From Flavobacterium granuli (GTDB taxonomy: Bacteria > Bacteroidota > Bacteroidia > Flavobacteriales > Flavobacteriaceae): a stretch of DNA of 64,000 bases. Below are positions 1 to 8,817 of this stretch, piece after piece. Numbering within the stretch: position 1 is the stretch's first letter; every line of letters starts with the position of its first letter. The stretch covers positions 186,001 through 250,000 of the forward strand of contig NZ_FQWO01000004.1 in NCBI RefSeq assembly GCF_900129705.1, given 5' to 3'. The notes beneath the pieces are model-generated. The model was not told the DNA's origin and searched no databases. It saw only the letters and a program-made list of their open reading frames with translations. The position numbers and the translations under genes were made by a program.

Positions 1-111
1 TTTATACCTCTTGTAATTTGAGTAACCATAATTTGAACAGTAAATGAGTGTATTACAGAAACAAAAATACAAAATTTTTGCTTTGGTTTTGTTGTTTAGG
101 CAGATGTTTTT

Positions 112-1368
112 TTAGTTGATGATATTTGTTGAATTTGCAGTGCCTTTTCCTATTACGCGATCGTATCGATCGGTGTTTTCTCGGTAATAAACTAAAATAG
201 TGTAATCATTTTCCGTTTGGTAGAAATTGCCATCTATGGCATTTTCGTGGTCAATTTTTTTATTGGCGTCAGCCACGGTATATTCAAAATTTGTAAATCC
301 CTGTTTGATCAAAATGGCTTTTTCATATAGGCCTTTTTTGGAATTATATTCCATTTTGTATTCTGGAGCCAGGCTGTAATTGTTGAACATGCCATTGATG
401 TAAATGTCTTTATTCAAGCGGAAAGTTGGGGCAGAAAGACTAAAGTAAACCCAAGCATAATCAGCTTCAATTTCATCATTTGCTGCATTTAAGTTGCGTA
501 CAACAAAGTTACCGTTAATGTCTTCGGTAAAGGAATAGGGGAAATTCATTCTAGCGTTATTGGTATACAGATAGGAATTGTAGATATCAGTGCTCGAGTC
601 CACACGAGACACATTATTGTTAGCGGCTCTTATGTCTTTGTTTTCAAAGTACAAAAATTCGTTTCCTGCCCAAAATTGGGTTTCAGTATCGTATTTATAA
701 ATTAAATCATTGCCAATGGTGTATTGAGGCTTGATGTTTTTAATAGCAGAGTTGAATTTTCCGTTTTGTAGCAAAGCCGTTTTGATATTTTTTAAAGGGT
801 TTTGGAACGTGATTGTTTTTGATTTAATCGAAAACTCTAAATTTTGTTTGGATTCTAAATTGCTTACGGTTCGGGCTCTTTTTACTTGGATAGGAACGGT
901 TGCTAAATCTTCATGGAGGATAAATTTTCTCGAAAAGACGAGTTCTCTATCACTGTTTAAAACTTTGAGCATGTAATTCCCGCTAATAAGCAATTGCTGG
1001 GTGTGCTGATTGGGAATTGCTAATTTGTAATGCGAATAAATTTGTAAGGTGTTGAAAGAATTTGTGTAGTCTTGAATTCTTTGATTATCAAAACCCTGTA
1101 GATATTCGTTTTTTGGGATATCAGAAGGGATCCAGTTATAATCACAATGGATGATTTCATAAAAATAATCGGCTTCATTGCCAAATAGGTCATCAAACTG
1201 CAATTGAAATCCGCTTCCCAATGGGAATATTGGAACTACATTTTGATTGTTTTGAATAAACGAAACTGTTTTTATATTGTATGGTGGGCTTACTTCATTC
1301 TCTACTTGGGCAGCAGCTGAAGTAACAAAGAGGATGAGGATTATTTTTTTTAAAAAGGAATTAAGCAT
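112..1368 (-). CDS. Type IX secretion system plug protein (DUF5103 family)
   Basis: Secreted protein of the DUF5103 family, whose Flavobacterium member is the plug protein that binds the SprA translocon of the type IX secretion system and is thought to seal its periplasmic side. I place the start at the Met (1366-1368) that gives a good signal peptide of about 19 residues (Lys pair, hydrophobic core, ...SAAAQ). A longer frame reaches 1416 but adds no useful N-terminus. The 418-residue mature region is rich in beta strands and Asn/Tyr, as usual for the family. No T9SS gene is adjacent, but gldB and gldC lie further right, which fits a gliding flavobacterium. The family call is from recognition; the role is known only for relatives. 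Confidence 0.8.
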   Translation of the reverse strand: MLNSFLKKIILILFVTSAAAQVENEVSPPYNIKTVSFIQNNQNVVPIFPLGSGFQLQFDDLFGNEADYFYEIIHCDYNWIPSDIPKNEYLQGFDNQRIQDYTNSFNTLQIYSHYKLAIPNQHTQQLLISGNYMLKVLNSDRELVFSRKFILHEDLATVPIQVKRARTVSNLESKQNLEFSIKSKTITFQNPLKNIKTALLQNGKFNSAIKNIKPQYTIGNDLIYKYDTETQFWAGNEFLYFENKDIRAANNNVSRVDSSTDIYNSYLYTNNARMNFPYSFTEDINGNFVVRNLNAANDEIEADYAWVYFSLSAPTFRLNKDIYINGMFNNYSLAPEYKMEYNSKKGLYEKAILIKQGFTNFEYTVADANKKIDHENAIDGNFYQTENDYTILVYYRENTDRYDRVIGKGTANSTNIIN

Positions 1369-1452
1369 AATAATGGTATTGCTGAAGTGTAAATATAACA
1401 AATAAAACAGTACCATTATTGTGCCAATTGCGGGCTATCGTTTCTGGAAAGC

Positions 1453-2223
1453 CTACTTAAAACAAACGGGGATGATTTCGCCTTTTGCTAAGCAATATTT
1501 TTCTACTAAATCAGCTGGGATTTTATTGGTGTAGTCTTCTTCAATTACCTTGAAACCAATGCTTCTCAATTTGTCAAAATAATCTCGGCCGTAAATGCGT
1601 ACGTGGTCGTATTGTCCAAATATTTTAGCGCGTTCTTTTTGGTCTGTAATAGAGTCATCTGCAAAAGTGGTGGCTCTCGATAAATCTTGAGGGATTTGTA
1701 AAATTGCCATTCCTTCAGGCTTTAAAACTCGATATAATTCCTGCATCGCTTTAGTATCATCCGGAATGTGTTCCAGTACATGATTGCATAAAATGACATC
1801 ATATTCATTGTCTTTAAAAGGCAAATTACAAATATCAGCTTTTACATCCGCCAAAGGCGAAAACAAATCGGTTGTGGTGTATTCCAGGTTTTTTTGCTTT
1901 CTGAATAATTTGTAGAATGCCTGTTCAGGAGCAAAATGCAATACTTTCTTTTTTTCTTTCGAGCTAAAAAAATCAGTTTCTTCATTCAGATACAGCCAAA
2001 GTAGGCGGTGTCTTTCCAGTGAAAGGGTACTTGGCGAAAGCACATTATTGCGCTGGGTTTCGTATCCATAAGGCAACATCGACTTGAAACTTTTCCCGTC
2101 GATGGGATCTGTGAATGTGTTTCCCTTTAATGAAAAAGCGATAATAGGACGCGCCACATAGCTTAACCGAATAAGTAATGGGCGAGGAATAGTGTTGAGT
2201 ACGAGTTTAAAAAGTTTTTTCAT
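1453..2223 (-). CDS. Class I SAM-dependent methyltransferase
   Basis: Methyltransferase of the Methyltransf_11/UbiE-like type, 256 residues. The SAM-binding core starts with VLHFAPE at residues 94-100 in place of the usual E/DxGxGxG, followed by an acidic segment (DVKADICNLPF, 126-136) and the post-motif DVILCNHVLEHI (142-153). About 90 N-terminal residues precede the core and probably shape substrate binding; the substrate cannot be told from sequence. It lies 84 bp upstream of the plug gene on the same strand and could be co-transcribed with it. A sugar or cell-surface polymer target is possible because relatives often sit in glycan loci, but nothing here supports that directly. Confidence 0.75.
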   Translation of the reverse strand: MKKLFKLVLNTIPRPLLIRLSYVARPIIAFSLKGNTFTDPIDGKSFKSMLPYGYETQRNNVLSPSTLSLERHRLLWLYLNEETDFFSSKEKKKVLHFAPEQAFYKLFRKQKNLEYTTTDLFSPLADVKADICNLPFKDNEYDVILCNHVLEHIPDDTKAMQELYRVLKPEGMAILQIPQDLSRATTFADDSITDQKERAKIFGQYDHVRIYGRDYFDKLRSIGFKVIEEDYTNKIPADLVEKYCLAKGEIIPVCFK

Positions 2224-2232
2224 AAGTTGTTA

Positions 2233-2266
2233 CACAGAGATTCGCTAAGGATTCACAGAGATTCGC
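2233..2266. repeat. Direct repeat CACAGAGATTCGC, two copies
   Basis: The 13-mer CACAGAGATTCGC occurs at 2233-2245 and 2254-2266, 21 bp apart, between the methyltransferase start and the GxxExxY remnant. A related diverged text (CTCTGC, TTTGCGG) lies on the other side of the remnant around 2630-2664 in inverted orientation. I read this as flanking repeat DNA of the remnant rather than a regulatory site. Confidence 0.6.
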
Positions 2267-2664
2267 AAAATATTTAAAAATTATTCTTTGAATTAATGAA
2301 TCGTTTTTATGTTGTTTTTTAATATTTTAGAATTAAAATTGATCAATAACCCTAATGGGTAATTTCCTAATTTTAAATAGGTAAGCATTTGTGCAAAATG
2401 AACAGAAGTAAATTCTTCAACAGTTTTTAACTCAATGACCAGCTTGATAAGTTGATTCTAAAAGACCGGGTCCCAATTGCCTATGAACTTCAATCGCTAA
2501 TCCAATAACTTTATAGGAAAGTGCATTTAATTCAGTGCTTAATTCTAAATTATCATTTTCCATAGTATAACTGTTTTGAATTTTCGCAAGTTTCTATTTT
2601 TATACAAAGTAAATGAAATAAATTCTTTGTGAGACTCTGCAATTACTTTGCGGATCTTAGCGAA
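2241..2664. repeat. Inverted repeats flanking the GxxExxY remnant
   Basis: TTCGCTAAG at 2241-2249 is exactly inverted as CTTAGCGAA at 2656-2664, three bases before the map stop codon. The pair brackets the whole 400-bp non-coding stretch holding the broken GxxExxY gene. The 444-bp gap between the methyltransferase and map contains nothing else I can recognise. Confidence 0.55.
2293..2563 (-). pseudogene. Degenerate GxxExxY-family gene with internal deletion
   Basis: Reading leftward from an ATG at 2561-2563, the first 37 codons encode a recognisable GxxExxY N-terminus (SYKVIGLAIEVHRQLGPG, then GLLESTY). The frame ends at a TGA a few codons later. In another frame, starting near 2444, the typical C-terminal half resumes (LVIELKTVEEF, then AQMLTYLKLGNYPLGLLINF) and ends at 2293-2295. 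About 40-45 residues normally found between the halves are missing, so the junction near 2440-2446 is an out-of-frame internal deletion. The function of intact members is unknown. The remnant lies between 9-bp inverted repeats (2241-2249 and 2656-2664), as if it were part of a small cassette. Confidence 0.8.
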
Positions 2665-2667
2665 ATA

Positions 2668-3486
2668 TTACAATACCAAAGGTACTTTTCTAAATTCATC
2701 CTCTTCGTTACTCACAATTCCCAAAGCTTTGTAGATGTATCCAAAAGTGGATAATATTTCTGGTTTTCCATCAATAATGGCAACATCATGCTCAAAATGG
2801 GCACTTGGTTTTCCGTCGGCAGTGGTAATTGTCCAACCGTCTTTATGTTGTTTGATGTTTCGGGTTCCAAGATTAATCATTGGCTCAATAGCCACAACCA
2901 TTCCTTCAACGAAAAGTTTTCCGCGACCGCGTTTTCCGTAGTTTGGCATTTCTGGATCTTCGTGCATTTTTTGGCCTAATCCATGACCTACTAGTTCGCG
3001 AACAACTCCATAACCATGTGATTCGGTATATTTTTGAATGGCATTACCCACATCTTCAACGCGATTTCCCAGTTTGAATTCTCGGATACCAACATAAAGC
3101 GATTCTTTGGTAACTTGTAATAATCTTTTTGTTTCAGGAGCTACTTCTCCAATTTCGAAACTATAGGCATGATCGCCATGGTAGCCATTTTTAAAGGCGC
3201 CACAATCCACTGAAATAACATCGCCACTCTGAAGCGGAGTGTTGTTTGGAATTCCATGCACCACTTGTGAATTTGGACTCATGCATAATGAATTCGGGAA
3301 TCCATATAAACCAAGGAAACTTGGAACGGCTCCGTGATCACGAATGAATTCTTCGGCCAGTTTGTCAAGATATAAAGTGGTGACTCCTTCTTTGATTTCT
3401 GAAGCAATCATTCCTAATGTTTTTGATACTATTAACGCACTTTCGCGCATTAATTCTATTTCTTCACGTGATTTTACTATAATCAT
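2668..3486 (-). CDS. map: Type I methionyl aminopeptidase
   Basis: Removes the initiator Met from nascent proteins in the cytoplasm. All five metal ligands of the pita-bread fold are visible: D94 (ISVDCG), D105 (GYHGDHAYSF), H168 (LVGHGLG), E201 (AIEPMINLG) and E232 (EHDVAI). H77 (VVHGIP) is the conserved substrate-side histidine. At 272 residues it is the usual length for a bacterial enzyme without an N-terminal zinc-finger extension. The ATG at 3484-3486 follows a TACTTTTG -7 box by about 20 bp, which supports the start. The gene lies downstream of gpmI with a terminator between, so it is probably transcribed alone. Confidence 0.97.
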   Translation of the reverse strand: MIIVKSREEIELMRESALIVSKTLGMIASEIKEGVTTLYLDKLAEEFIRDHGAVPSFLGLYGFPNSLCMSPNSQVVHGIPNNTPLQSGDVISVDCGAFKNGYHGDHAYSFEIGEVAPETKRLLQVTKESLYVGIREFKLGNRVEDVGNAIQKYTESHGYGVVRELVGHGLGQKMHEDPEMPNYGKRGRGKLFVEGMVVAIEPMINLGTRNIKQHKDGWTITTADGKPSAHFEHDVAIIDGKPEILSTFGYIYKALGIVSNEEDEFRKVPLVL

Positions 3487-3506
3487 AATTCTTGTTTTTC
3501 AGAGGG

Positions 3507-3514
3507 CAAAAGTA
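3507..3514 (-). promoter_or_regulatory. Predicted -7 promoter box of map
   Basis: On the minus strand the sequence reads TACTTTTG, an exact match to TANNTTTG, 20 bp before the map ATG. I see no good TTG at the expected -33 distance. Confidence 0.55.
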
Positions 3515-3556
3515 CAATTTTATAGGAACTTTTTAGGTGAAATGTTTCATAATAAA

Positions 3557-3582
3557 AAAGCTGTCCCAATTGGAACAGCTTT
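3557..3582 (-). terminator. Intrinsic terminator of gpmI
   Basis: AAAGCTGTCCCAA at 3557-3569 pairs with TTGGAACAGCTTT at 3570-3582 (12 of 13 positions). On the minus strand the hairpin runs into a run of T, suiting termination of gpmI before map. Confidence 0.8.
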
Positions 3583-3605
3583 AATTGTTTATTTTTATCG
3601 TTATT

Positions 3606-5123
3606 TTACAACAGCGAATGACAAGTCATGACTTCTGGTTTTTGGATTCCCATTAAATCAAGAATGGTAGGGGCAATGTCACCTAGTACTCCATCGTGAA
3701 TTGATTTTAAATCGTGGTCTACTAAAATGATAGGCACTGGATTTGTTGTGTGAGCGGTGTTAGGACTGCCGTCAGGATTGATCATTGTTTCGCAGTTTCC
3801 GTGATCAGCGATTACAATTGTACTGTAATTATTGGCCAAAGCTGTAGTGATAACTTTTTCAACGCATTTATCTACCGCTTCACATGCTTTTATTGCTGCA
3901 CTCATGATTCCGGTATGACCTACCATGTCTCCATTGGCAAAATTAAGGCATACAAAATCTACTTCTCCTTTTTCAAGTTCCGGAACTAAAGCATCTGCGA
4001 GTTCGTAAGCGCTCATTTCCGGCTGTAAATCATAGGTAGCTACTTTTGGAGAGTTTTTTAGAATGCGACTTTCGCCAACAAAAGGCTCTTCTCTTCCTCC
4101 GGAGAAGAAGAAAGTCACATGAGGATATTTCTCTGTTTCGGCAATTCTGATTTGTTTTTTGTTGGCTTTTTCTAAAACTTCACCTAATGTTTCTGTGATG
4201 TTGTCTTTATTATAGACCACTTTTACATTTTTATAGGTTTCATCATAATTGGTAAGCGTAACATAATACAAGTTCAACTTGTGCATGTTTTGTTCGTGAC
4301 AATCTGCCTGGCTCAATACTTCGGTTAATTCTCTACCTCTGTCAGTTCTGAAATTGAAGAAAATAACAACATCGTCGTCTTGAATTGTCGCTAGTGGCTT
4401 GCCTTTTTCATCTACCATTACAATAGGATGGATAAACTCGTCTGTAACATTATTGCTGTAGCTTTCGTCTATGCTGGCATCAAGATTTTTTGAAGATGTA
4501 CCAGTTCCGTTTACCAATAAATCATAGGCAAGTTTTACTCTTTCCCATCGTTTATCACGATCCATTGCATAATAACGTCCGATTACCGAAGCAATTTTTA
4601 CTGTAGTGTTAGCGATATAATTTTCTAAATCTTGGATGTATTTTTTTCCTGATTTAGGATCGACATCACGGCCATCAGTAAAGGCGTGCACATATACATT
4701 TTCTAAACCGTAATCTTGTGTTGCGTCAATCAAACCTCTTAGATGAGAAGTGTGGGAGTGAACTCCACCATCAGAAACCAATCCTAAGAAATGTACTTTT
4801 TTATTGTTGTCTTTGGCATACTGAAAAGCGTCTTTAAGTACTTGTTCTTTTGCCAAAGTCTTATTGGCGACTGCCAGATTTATTTTGGCTAAATCCTGAT
4901 ATACTATTCGGCCAGCGCCAAGATTCATGTGTCCCACTTCACTATTTCCCATCTGTCCTTCTGGAAGACCTACATTTAGTCCATCCGTTCTAAGTTGGGC
5001 ACTAGGATAATTTTTGTAAAGACTATTTATAAAAGGGATATTAGCATTGTCAATAGCTGAAACTTTAGGGTCAGGTGATTTTCCCCAACCGTCTAAAATC
5101 ATTAGAATTACTTTCTTGTTCAT
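3606..5123 (-). CDS. gpmI: 2,3-bisphosphoglycerate-independent phosphoglycerate mutase
   Basis: Interconverts 3-phosphoglycerate and 2-phosphoglycerate in glycolysis/gluconeogenesis, using Mn and a phosphoserine intermediate. From the ATG at 5121-5123 the protein is 505 residues, the standard GpmI size, and begins with the metal-binding N-terminus (MILDGWG, D11). The catalytic serine is S61 in GQMGNSEVGH. Further family landmarks are DGRDVDP, GRYYAMDRD and the C-terminal ADHGNCE and NTAHTTNPVP. An upstream in-frame Met would add 20 hydrophobic residues not found in the family and lies upstream of the -7 box, so I reject it. The gene is followed by its own terminator. Confidence 0.97.
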   Translation of the reverse strand: MNKKVILMILDGWGKSPDPKVSAIDNANIPFINSLYKNYPSAQLRTDGLNVGLPEGQMGNSEVGHMNLGAGRIVYQDLAKINLAVANKTLAKEQVLKDAFQYAKDNNKKVHFLGLVSDGGVHSHTSHLRGLIDATQDYGLENVYVHAFTDGRDVDPKSGKKYIQDLENYIANTTVKIASVIGRYYAMDRDKRWERVKLAYDLLVNGTGTSSKNLDASIDESYSNNVTDEFIHPIVMVDEKGKPLATIQDDDVVIFFNFRTDRGRELTEVLSQADCHEQNMHKLNLYYVTLTNYDETYKNVKVVYNKDNITETLGEVLEKANKKQIRIAETEKYPHVTFFFSGGREEPFVGESRILKNSPKVATYDLQPEMSAYELADALVPELEKGEVDFVCLNFANGDMVGHTGIMSAAIKACEAVDKCVEKVITTALANNYSTIVIADHGNCETMINPDGSPNTAHTTNPVPIILVDHDLKSIHDGVLGDIAPTILDLMGIQKPEVMTCHSLL

Positions 5124-5139
5124 TTTAATTAATTTTATA

Positions 5140-5147
5140 CAAAGATA
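5140..5147 (-). promoter_or_regulatory. Predicted -7 promoter box of gpmI
   Basis: The minus strand reads TATCTTTG, an exact TANNTTTG match, 16 bp before the chosen gpmI start. This also rules out the longer start codon. The rest of the 270-bp gap up to 5393 shows nothing I can identify. Confidence 0.65.
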
Positions 5148-5393
5148 GAGTATTTCTAAAATCTTCATTACGAACAAAATCACAATTATGTATTTGAAAG
5201 TTAAGGGCGTTGAAAAATAGCAAATACATTTTCTAAGGCCACTTTTTTTAAATTAATTACAGCTTCTTTGTGTAGCAGTGACTTCTTTATTACTTAAAAA
5301 CAGCAGCATTGGGCATAAGAATATCTTGTCTGGGAATGGCACTTTTTTGAGCCGGCTTATTGTGTTAGTATAGTGTTTTTTAATGCTGAAAAA

Positions 5394-7790
5394 TTAGAAT
5401 TTGTTTTTTACCCTATTATAGTCAATAAAATAGCGTAAACTGATGGATAAGATGTTGGTCATGTTGCTGTCGAAAACATTTTTTAAATTGGTGTTTATGT
5501 TTTTCTCCACGTTACGACTGCTGTCTTGTGCGTAGTTTCGGTATAAAATAGATAATTCGCTACCAGGAGCAAACCACCAAGAATAAGAGAAATCAAAATT
5601 CCAGGAATTGAAATTTCTATTTTTATTCAAGGAATAATTGTCGTTTTGGGCCAAATAACCATTGTTCTGTAGAGTGAAGAATTTATCATTTTCTGAATAA
5701 GACCAGTAATAACGCGCCGTTAGGTTTAAGGTCATTTTGTTGTTCAGGGCATATTTTCCTGTAAAATCATGCTGGGCAATTTCACGGTTTCGTTGTGCAA
5801 AAATGATGTCTGAATTGTCAAAAGCTACCCATCCGCGATCATTTTTTTTATGGATATAATCTAAGGTGTATTCTAGTGAAAGTTTATCATTGAATCGGTA
5901 TTTTGGTCTGATGGCAAAACCATAATTTACTCTGCCGTCCTCGTCAAACTTTGCTCCCGAGATAGTGGCATCAATGGTTAGAGCGTGATTTCTGTTGGAT
6001 TCGATACCTAAATAGGAAGAGACTCTTTTTGGGATATAAACATAACTGCCATAATTGCGTGGCTCGTAAAAATCAAAATTGTCAAGAGGATTTGCAACTA
6101 CGGCAAATTCGATGTAATGATTATTTAAGGTATTTGCTTTTAGTACCGTTTTATACCAGGCTTCTTGCGTTTTTCCTGTTGTATTTTGAGATTCAAAATT
6201 CAGTTCCTGCTCTATTTTAAATCTGTTGAAAAGCTTTGTGGGATTCAATATTCGATAGCTCACATTGGCCGAAGCTCCGTGGTAGTTGTTATAAAAAATA
6301 ATTCCTAAATCATTAATGTCATAATTTTTTGAGAGGTACTTTGCTGTAAAAAGGTAACGGTATCTTCCGCTTGTTTTTGCAAAATTCAATCCCGTTTTGA
6401 AACCATTGTAGTCTTCAATATCATTGATGCTGCTGTATTTGAAATCCCCATATAGGTTATAAGAATTGGCTTTGGTGCTCAAATCAAATAGTAAGGCAGA
6501 AACATTGGCGTCTCTAAAGCTGCCATTTCGGGTGGTGTTTGTGTTGATAAAAGAAATAGAGGAATTTTGTCTAAAGCGTTGATCGAAGACTAAAATATTG
6601 TAATTAGTGAGTGGTTCTATTACTTCTTTTCGGGATTCATTGGTATCAGTGTTTAAAATGGTGGCGTATGTTTTCTCTGTTAGTGCGTTCAAAAAACCAA
6701 TTCCCAGTCCGTTTTCAGTTCGACCGGATATTTTGACAGCATTGATTAAATCTACTTTACTCGGGTAGTTTGTTATTTCTTCATTCGATAAAATTCCAGG
6801 CTCGGTGATGGGGGCGCCGCCAATTCTTCTGGAATAAAATAAATTTCCTAAGTTGAATAAATTGGTTCCTTCGGTAAAAAAAGGTCTGTTTTCTTCTAGT
6901 TTTTGCTCAAAAGGCTCCAAATTCAAGATGGCATTATCAAATTTGGTCTGTCCAAAATCCGGAACTAAAATTGCGTCCAGTGTAAATGAATCGTTTATAC
7001 CATATTTAATGTCAAGACCTGCTTTGAATGTTCGATCCGATGCAAAATCATCTTCCTGGTAGTAGGCAGAGGTATAAGGAATTAAAAAAAGGCGGGTAGC
7101 GGTTTTAATGTTTTCGATACCTTCAAGTGTTCCCGCTTGGGCAATTACGGCACCAATTTTAGTGTCAACATGATTCCAGGTATATTTTTGAACATCCCGT
7201 TTTATTTCTCGCATGAAATTCAATCCCCAAGTTTGGTTTTTGGTATTCGAAAAGCGCAAGGCGGCATAAGGTATTTTCATTTCAACGACCCAACCAAAAT
7301 CGGTTATGGCGACTTTGCTGTCCCAAATGCCATCCCAGCTGAAATCTTCATTGTCCTTAGTGGCCACGCAATCCATTTGAACACCGGCGGCACTGACATA
7401 AAAACGAAAATCTTGCTGGCCGTCATTGAATCCGTTGATGAAAACTGAAAAATGATCCGATACGCCGAAAACATCTCGATTGGTTATTTCTCTCTGAATT
7501 TTTTCCGGCTCGTTGTCGTATAAAATGGCTGAAATATAAATGGCGTCGTTGTCGTATAAAACTTTTACATCCGTTTTTTTGTTTTCGCTTATCGGTTTTC
7601 CGTTGTCAGGTTCAAACATGATGAAATTGGTAGCGACCTCGGTATTTGTTTTCCATACTTCCTCAGCTATCTTTCCATCGATGGTTATGTTTTCTGTAAT
7701 AGATTTCGCTTTTAAAGTCTTTTTTTGACTTTTTGCGGAAAAGTTAATAAAAACAAGGAAGTATAGTAGAAAAAAGTAAAATTTAGACAT
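5394..7790 (-). CDS. DUF5916 outer-membrane protein with N-terminal carbohydrate-binding-like domain
   Basis: A 798-residue envelope protein. After a signal peptide (start at 7788-7790, cleavage near SAKSQ) comes a CBM9/DOMON-like beta-sandwich from about residue 30 to 200 (ITIDGKIAEEVW, DAIYISAILYD, GWVVEMKIPYAALRF). It is followed by a long aromatic-rich repeat of beta strands typical of the DUF5916 barrel, ending in a Phe (NRVKNKF) as outer-membrane proteins often do. Relatives are widespread in Bacteroidota. Their substrate is unknown, though the front domain suggests sugar or haem-type ligand binding. It is monocistronic, with a strong promoter. Confidence 0.8.
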   Translation of the reverse strand: MSKFYFFLLYFLVFINFSAKSQKKTLKAKSITENITIDGKIAEEVWKTNTEVATNFIMFEPDNGKPISENKKTDVKVLYDNDAIYISAILYDNEPEKIQREITNRDVFGVSDHFSVFINGFNDGQQDFRFYVSAAGVQMDCVATKDNEDFSWDGIWDSKVAITDFGWVVEMKIPYAALRFSNTKNQTWGLNFMREIKRDVQKYTWNHVDTKIGAVIAQAGTLEGIENIKTATRLFLIPYTSAYYQEDDFASDRTFKAGLDIKYGINDSFTLDAILVPDFGQTKFDNAILNLEPFEQKLEENRPFFTEGTNLFNLGNLFYSRRIGGAPITEPGILSNEEITNYPSKVDLINAVKISGRTENGLGIGFLNALTEKTYATILNTDTNESRKEVIEPLTNYNILVFDQRFRQNSSISFINTNTTRNGSFRDANVSALLFDLSTKANSYNLYGDFKYSSINDIEDYNGFKTGLNFAKTSGRYRYLFTAKYLSKNYDINDLGIIFYNNYHGASANVSYRILNPTKLFNRFKIEQELNFESQNTTGKTQEAWYKTVLKANTLNNHYIEFAVVANPLDNFDFYEPRNYGSYVYIPKRVSSYLGIESNRNHALTIDATISGAKFDEDGRVNYGFAIRPKYRFNDKLSLEYTLDYIHKKNDRGWVAFDNSDIIFAQRNREIAQHDFTGKYALNNKMTLNLTARYYWSYSENDKFFTLQNNGYLAQNDNYSLNKNRNFNSWNFDFSYSWWFAPGSELSILYRNYAQDSSRNVEKNINTNLKNVFDSNMTNILSISLRYFIDYNRVKNKF

Positions 7791-7811
7791 AAATTTATGA
7801 GTAAGGATAAG

Positions 7812-7841
7812 CAAAAATAACATAATTAACACATTATGCAA
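7812..7841 (-). promoter_or_regulatory. Promoter of the DUF5916 gene
   Basis: Minus strand: TTG (7841-7839), 19-bp spacer, TATTTTTG (7819-7812), ending about 21 bp before the ATG. This is an excellent match to the Bacteroidetes TTG-N19-TANNTTTG promoter. Confidence 0.75.
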
Positions 7842-7902
7842 GTACTTAGTGATTTTTGTTGTAGTATTTTTACCATGAAATATATTTTTTTTGCTTTTCT
7901 GT

Positions 7903-7933
7903 TTTTGAAAACTGCAATTGTTTTATATCTTTG
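7903..7933 (+). promoter_or_regulatory. Promoter of the L,D-transpeptidase-like gene
   Basis: TTTTG at 7903-7907, an 18-bp spacer, then TATCTTTG at 7926-7933. Together these match the Bacteroidetes -33/-7 pattern, 36 bp upstream of the ATG at 7970. Confidence 0.75.
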
Positions 7934-7969
7934 GCGCTCTTGTTTTAATAATTAACTTAATAGTAATCA

Positions 7970-8683
7970 ATGATTTATAAGATTTTTCCTTTTGTGATGT
8001 TAGCATTTATTTCGTTGTCTCCAACTAAGTTTTTCTTTGATGAGACTAAAAAAGCCAGTCCGTTTGAATTGACTAAAGTTGGTTCCGGAAATGAAGAAGA
8101 AGCGGTTTATAACAATCTGAATTCCAATCAATATTCTTTACCGAACTTAAAAAGTTTCACCGAAGCTTTGAAAGGTTTTAATCGATTAAAAGAAAAAGGT
8201 GTTATTAGTAAGAATATATTAACGCTGATTGATTTTAGTTTATCGTCTAATGCCAAAAGGCTTTGGGTAATTGATTTGAATACGAATACCATTTTGTACA
8301 ACTCTTTGGTCGCTCACGGAAGAAATACCGGAGATGAATTTGCGGCTAGTTTTTCTAATGCGGCACAATCTTTCAAAAGTAGTTTAGGATTTTATGCTAC
8401 GGGAGAGATATACATTGGAAAACACGGCAAGTCACTGCGTTTGGATGGCTTAGAAAAAGGGATCAATAGTAATGCTAGAGATAGAGCCGTTGTAATTCAT
8501 GGGGCCGACTATGTTTCGGACAGCTTTATCAAAAATAATAAAAGATTGGGCAGGAGCTTGGGTTGTCCGGCGGTTCCTTTGCAGTTAGTTGACGATATCA
8601 TACAAACAATTAAAGATAAATCGTGTTTGTTTATTTACTATCCGTCTCCAAGTTATAAGGAAGCTTCAAAATTAGTTTCCTGA
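7970..8683 (+). CDS. Murein L,D-transpeptidase catalytic-domain family protein
   Basis: A 237-residue exported enzyme of the YkuD-like L,D-transpeptidase catalytic family (PF13645 type). An N-terminal hydrophobic stretch (residues 4-22) acts as signal or anchor. The catalytic region contains the HG motif (VVIHGADYV, H177) and the cysteine motif GRSLGCPAVP (C199), both intact. Relatives cross-link peptidoglycan through meso-diaminopimelate or attach proteins to it; this member's exact reaction is not established. A clear promoter and a strong hairpin terminator make it a single-gene unit. Confidence 0.85.
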   Translation: MIYKIFPFVMLAFISLSPTKFFFDETKKASPFELTKVGSGNEEEAVYNNLNSNQYSLPNLKSFTEALKGFNRLKEKGVISKNILTLIDFSLSSNAKRLWVIDLNTNTILYNSLVAHGRNTGDEFAASFSNAAQSFKSSLGFYATGEIYIGKHGKSLRLDGLEKGINSNARDRAVVIHGADYVSDSFIKNNKRLGRSLGCPAVPLQLVDDIIQTIKDKSCLFIYYPSPSYKEASKLVS

Positions 8684-8730
8684 TTTTATAGTCAAGTTTT
8701 ACTAAGATTATCTAAGGGGTATTAATTGAA

Positions 8731-8791
8731 AAAAAAATCTGTTTCACCTTTTCGCTATTTATTTAGTGTTGAAGGAGAAACAGATTTTTTT
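8731..8791. terminator. Long bidirectional terminator
   Basis: A perfect 15-bp inverted repeat, AAAAAAATCTGTTTC (8731-8745) against GAAACAGATTTTTTT (8777-8791). The 31-nt loop can itself fold (CCTT/AAGG and CGCTA/TAGTG). Poly-A on one side and poly-T on the other let it serve both the L,D-transpeptidase gene and the convergent GNAT remnant. Confidence 0.85.
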
Positions 8792-8817
8792 GCTTGAAAA
8801 TTACAATGCGATTTTTT

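Noticed and set aside
1..111. Non-coding left edge, possibly a gene end
   Set aside because: I find no convincing reading frame, promoter or terminator before the plug gene stop; it may belong to a gene outside the window.
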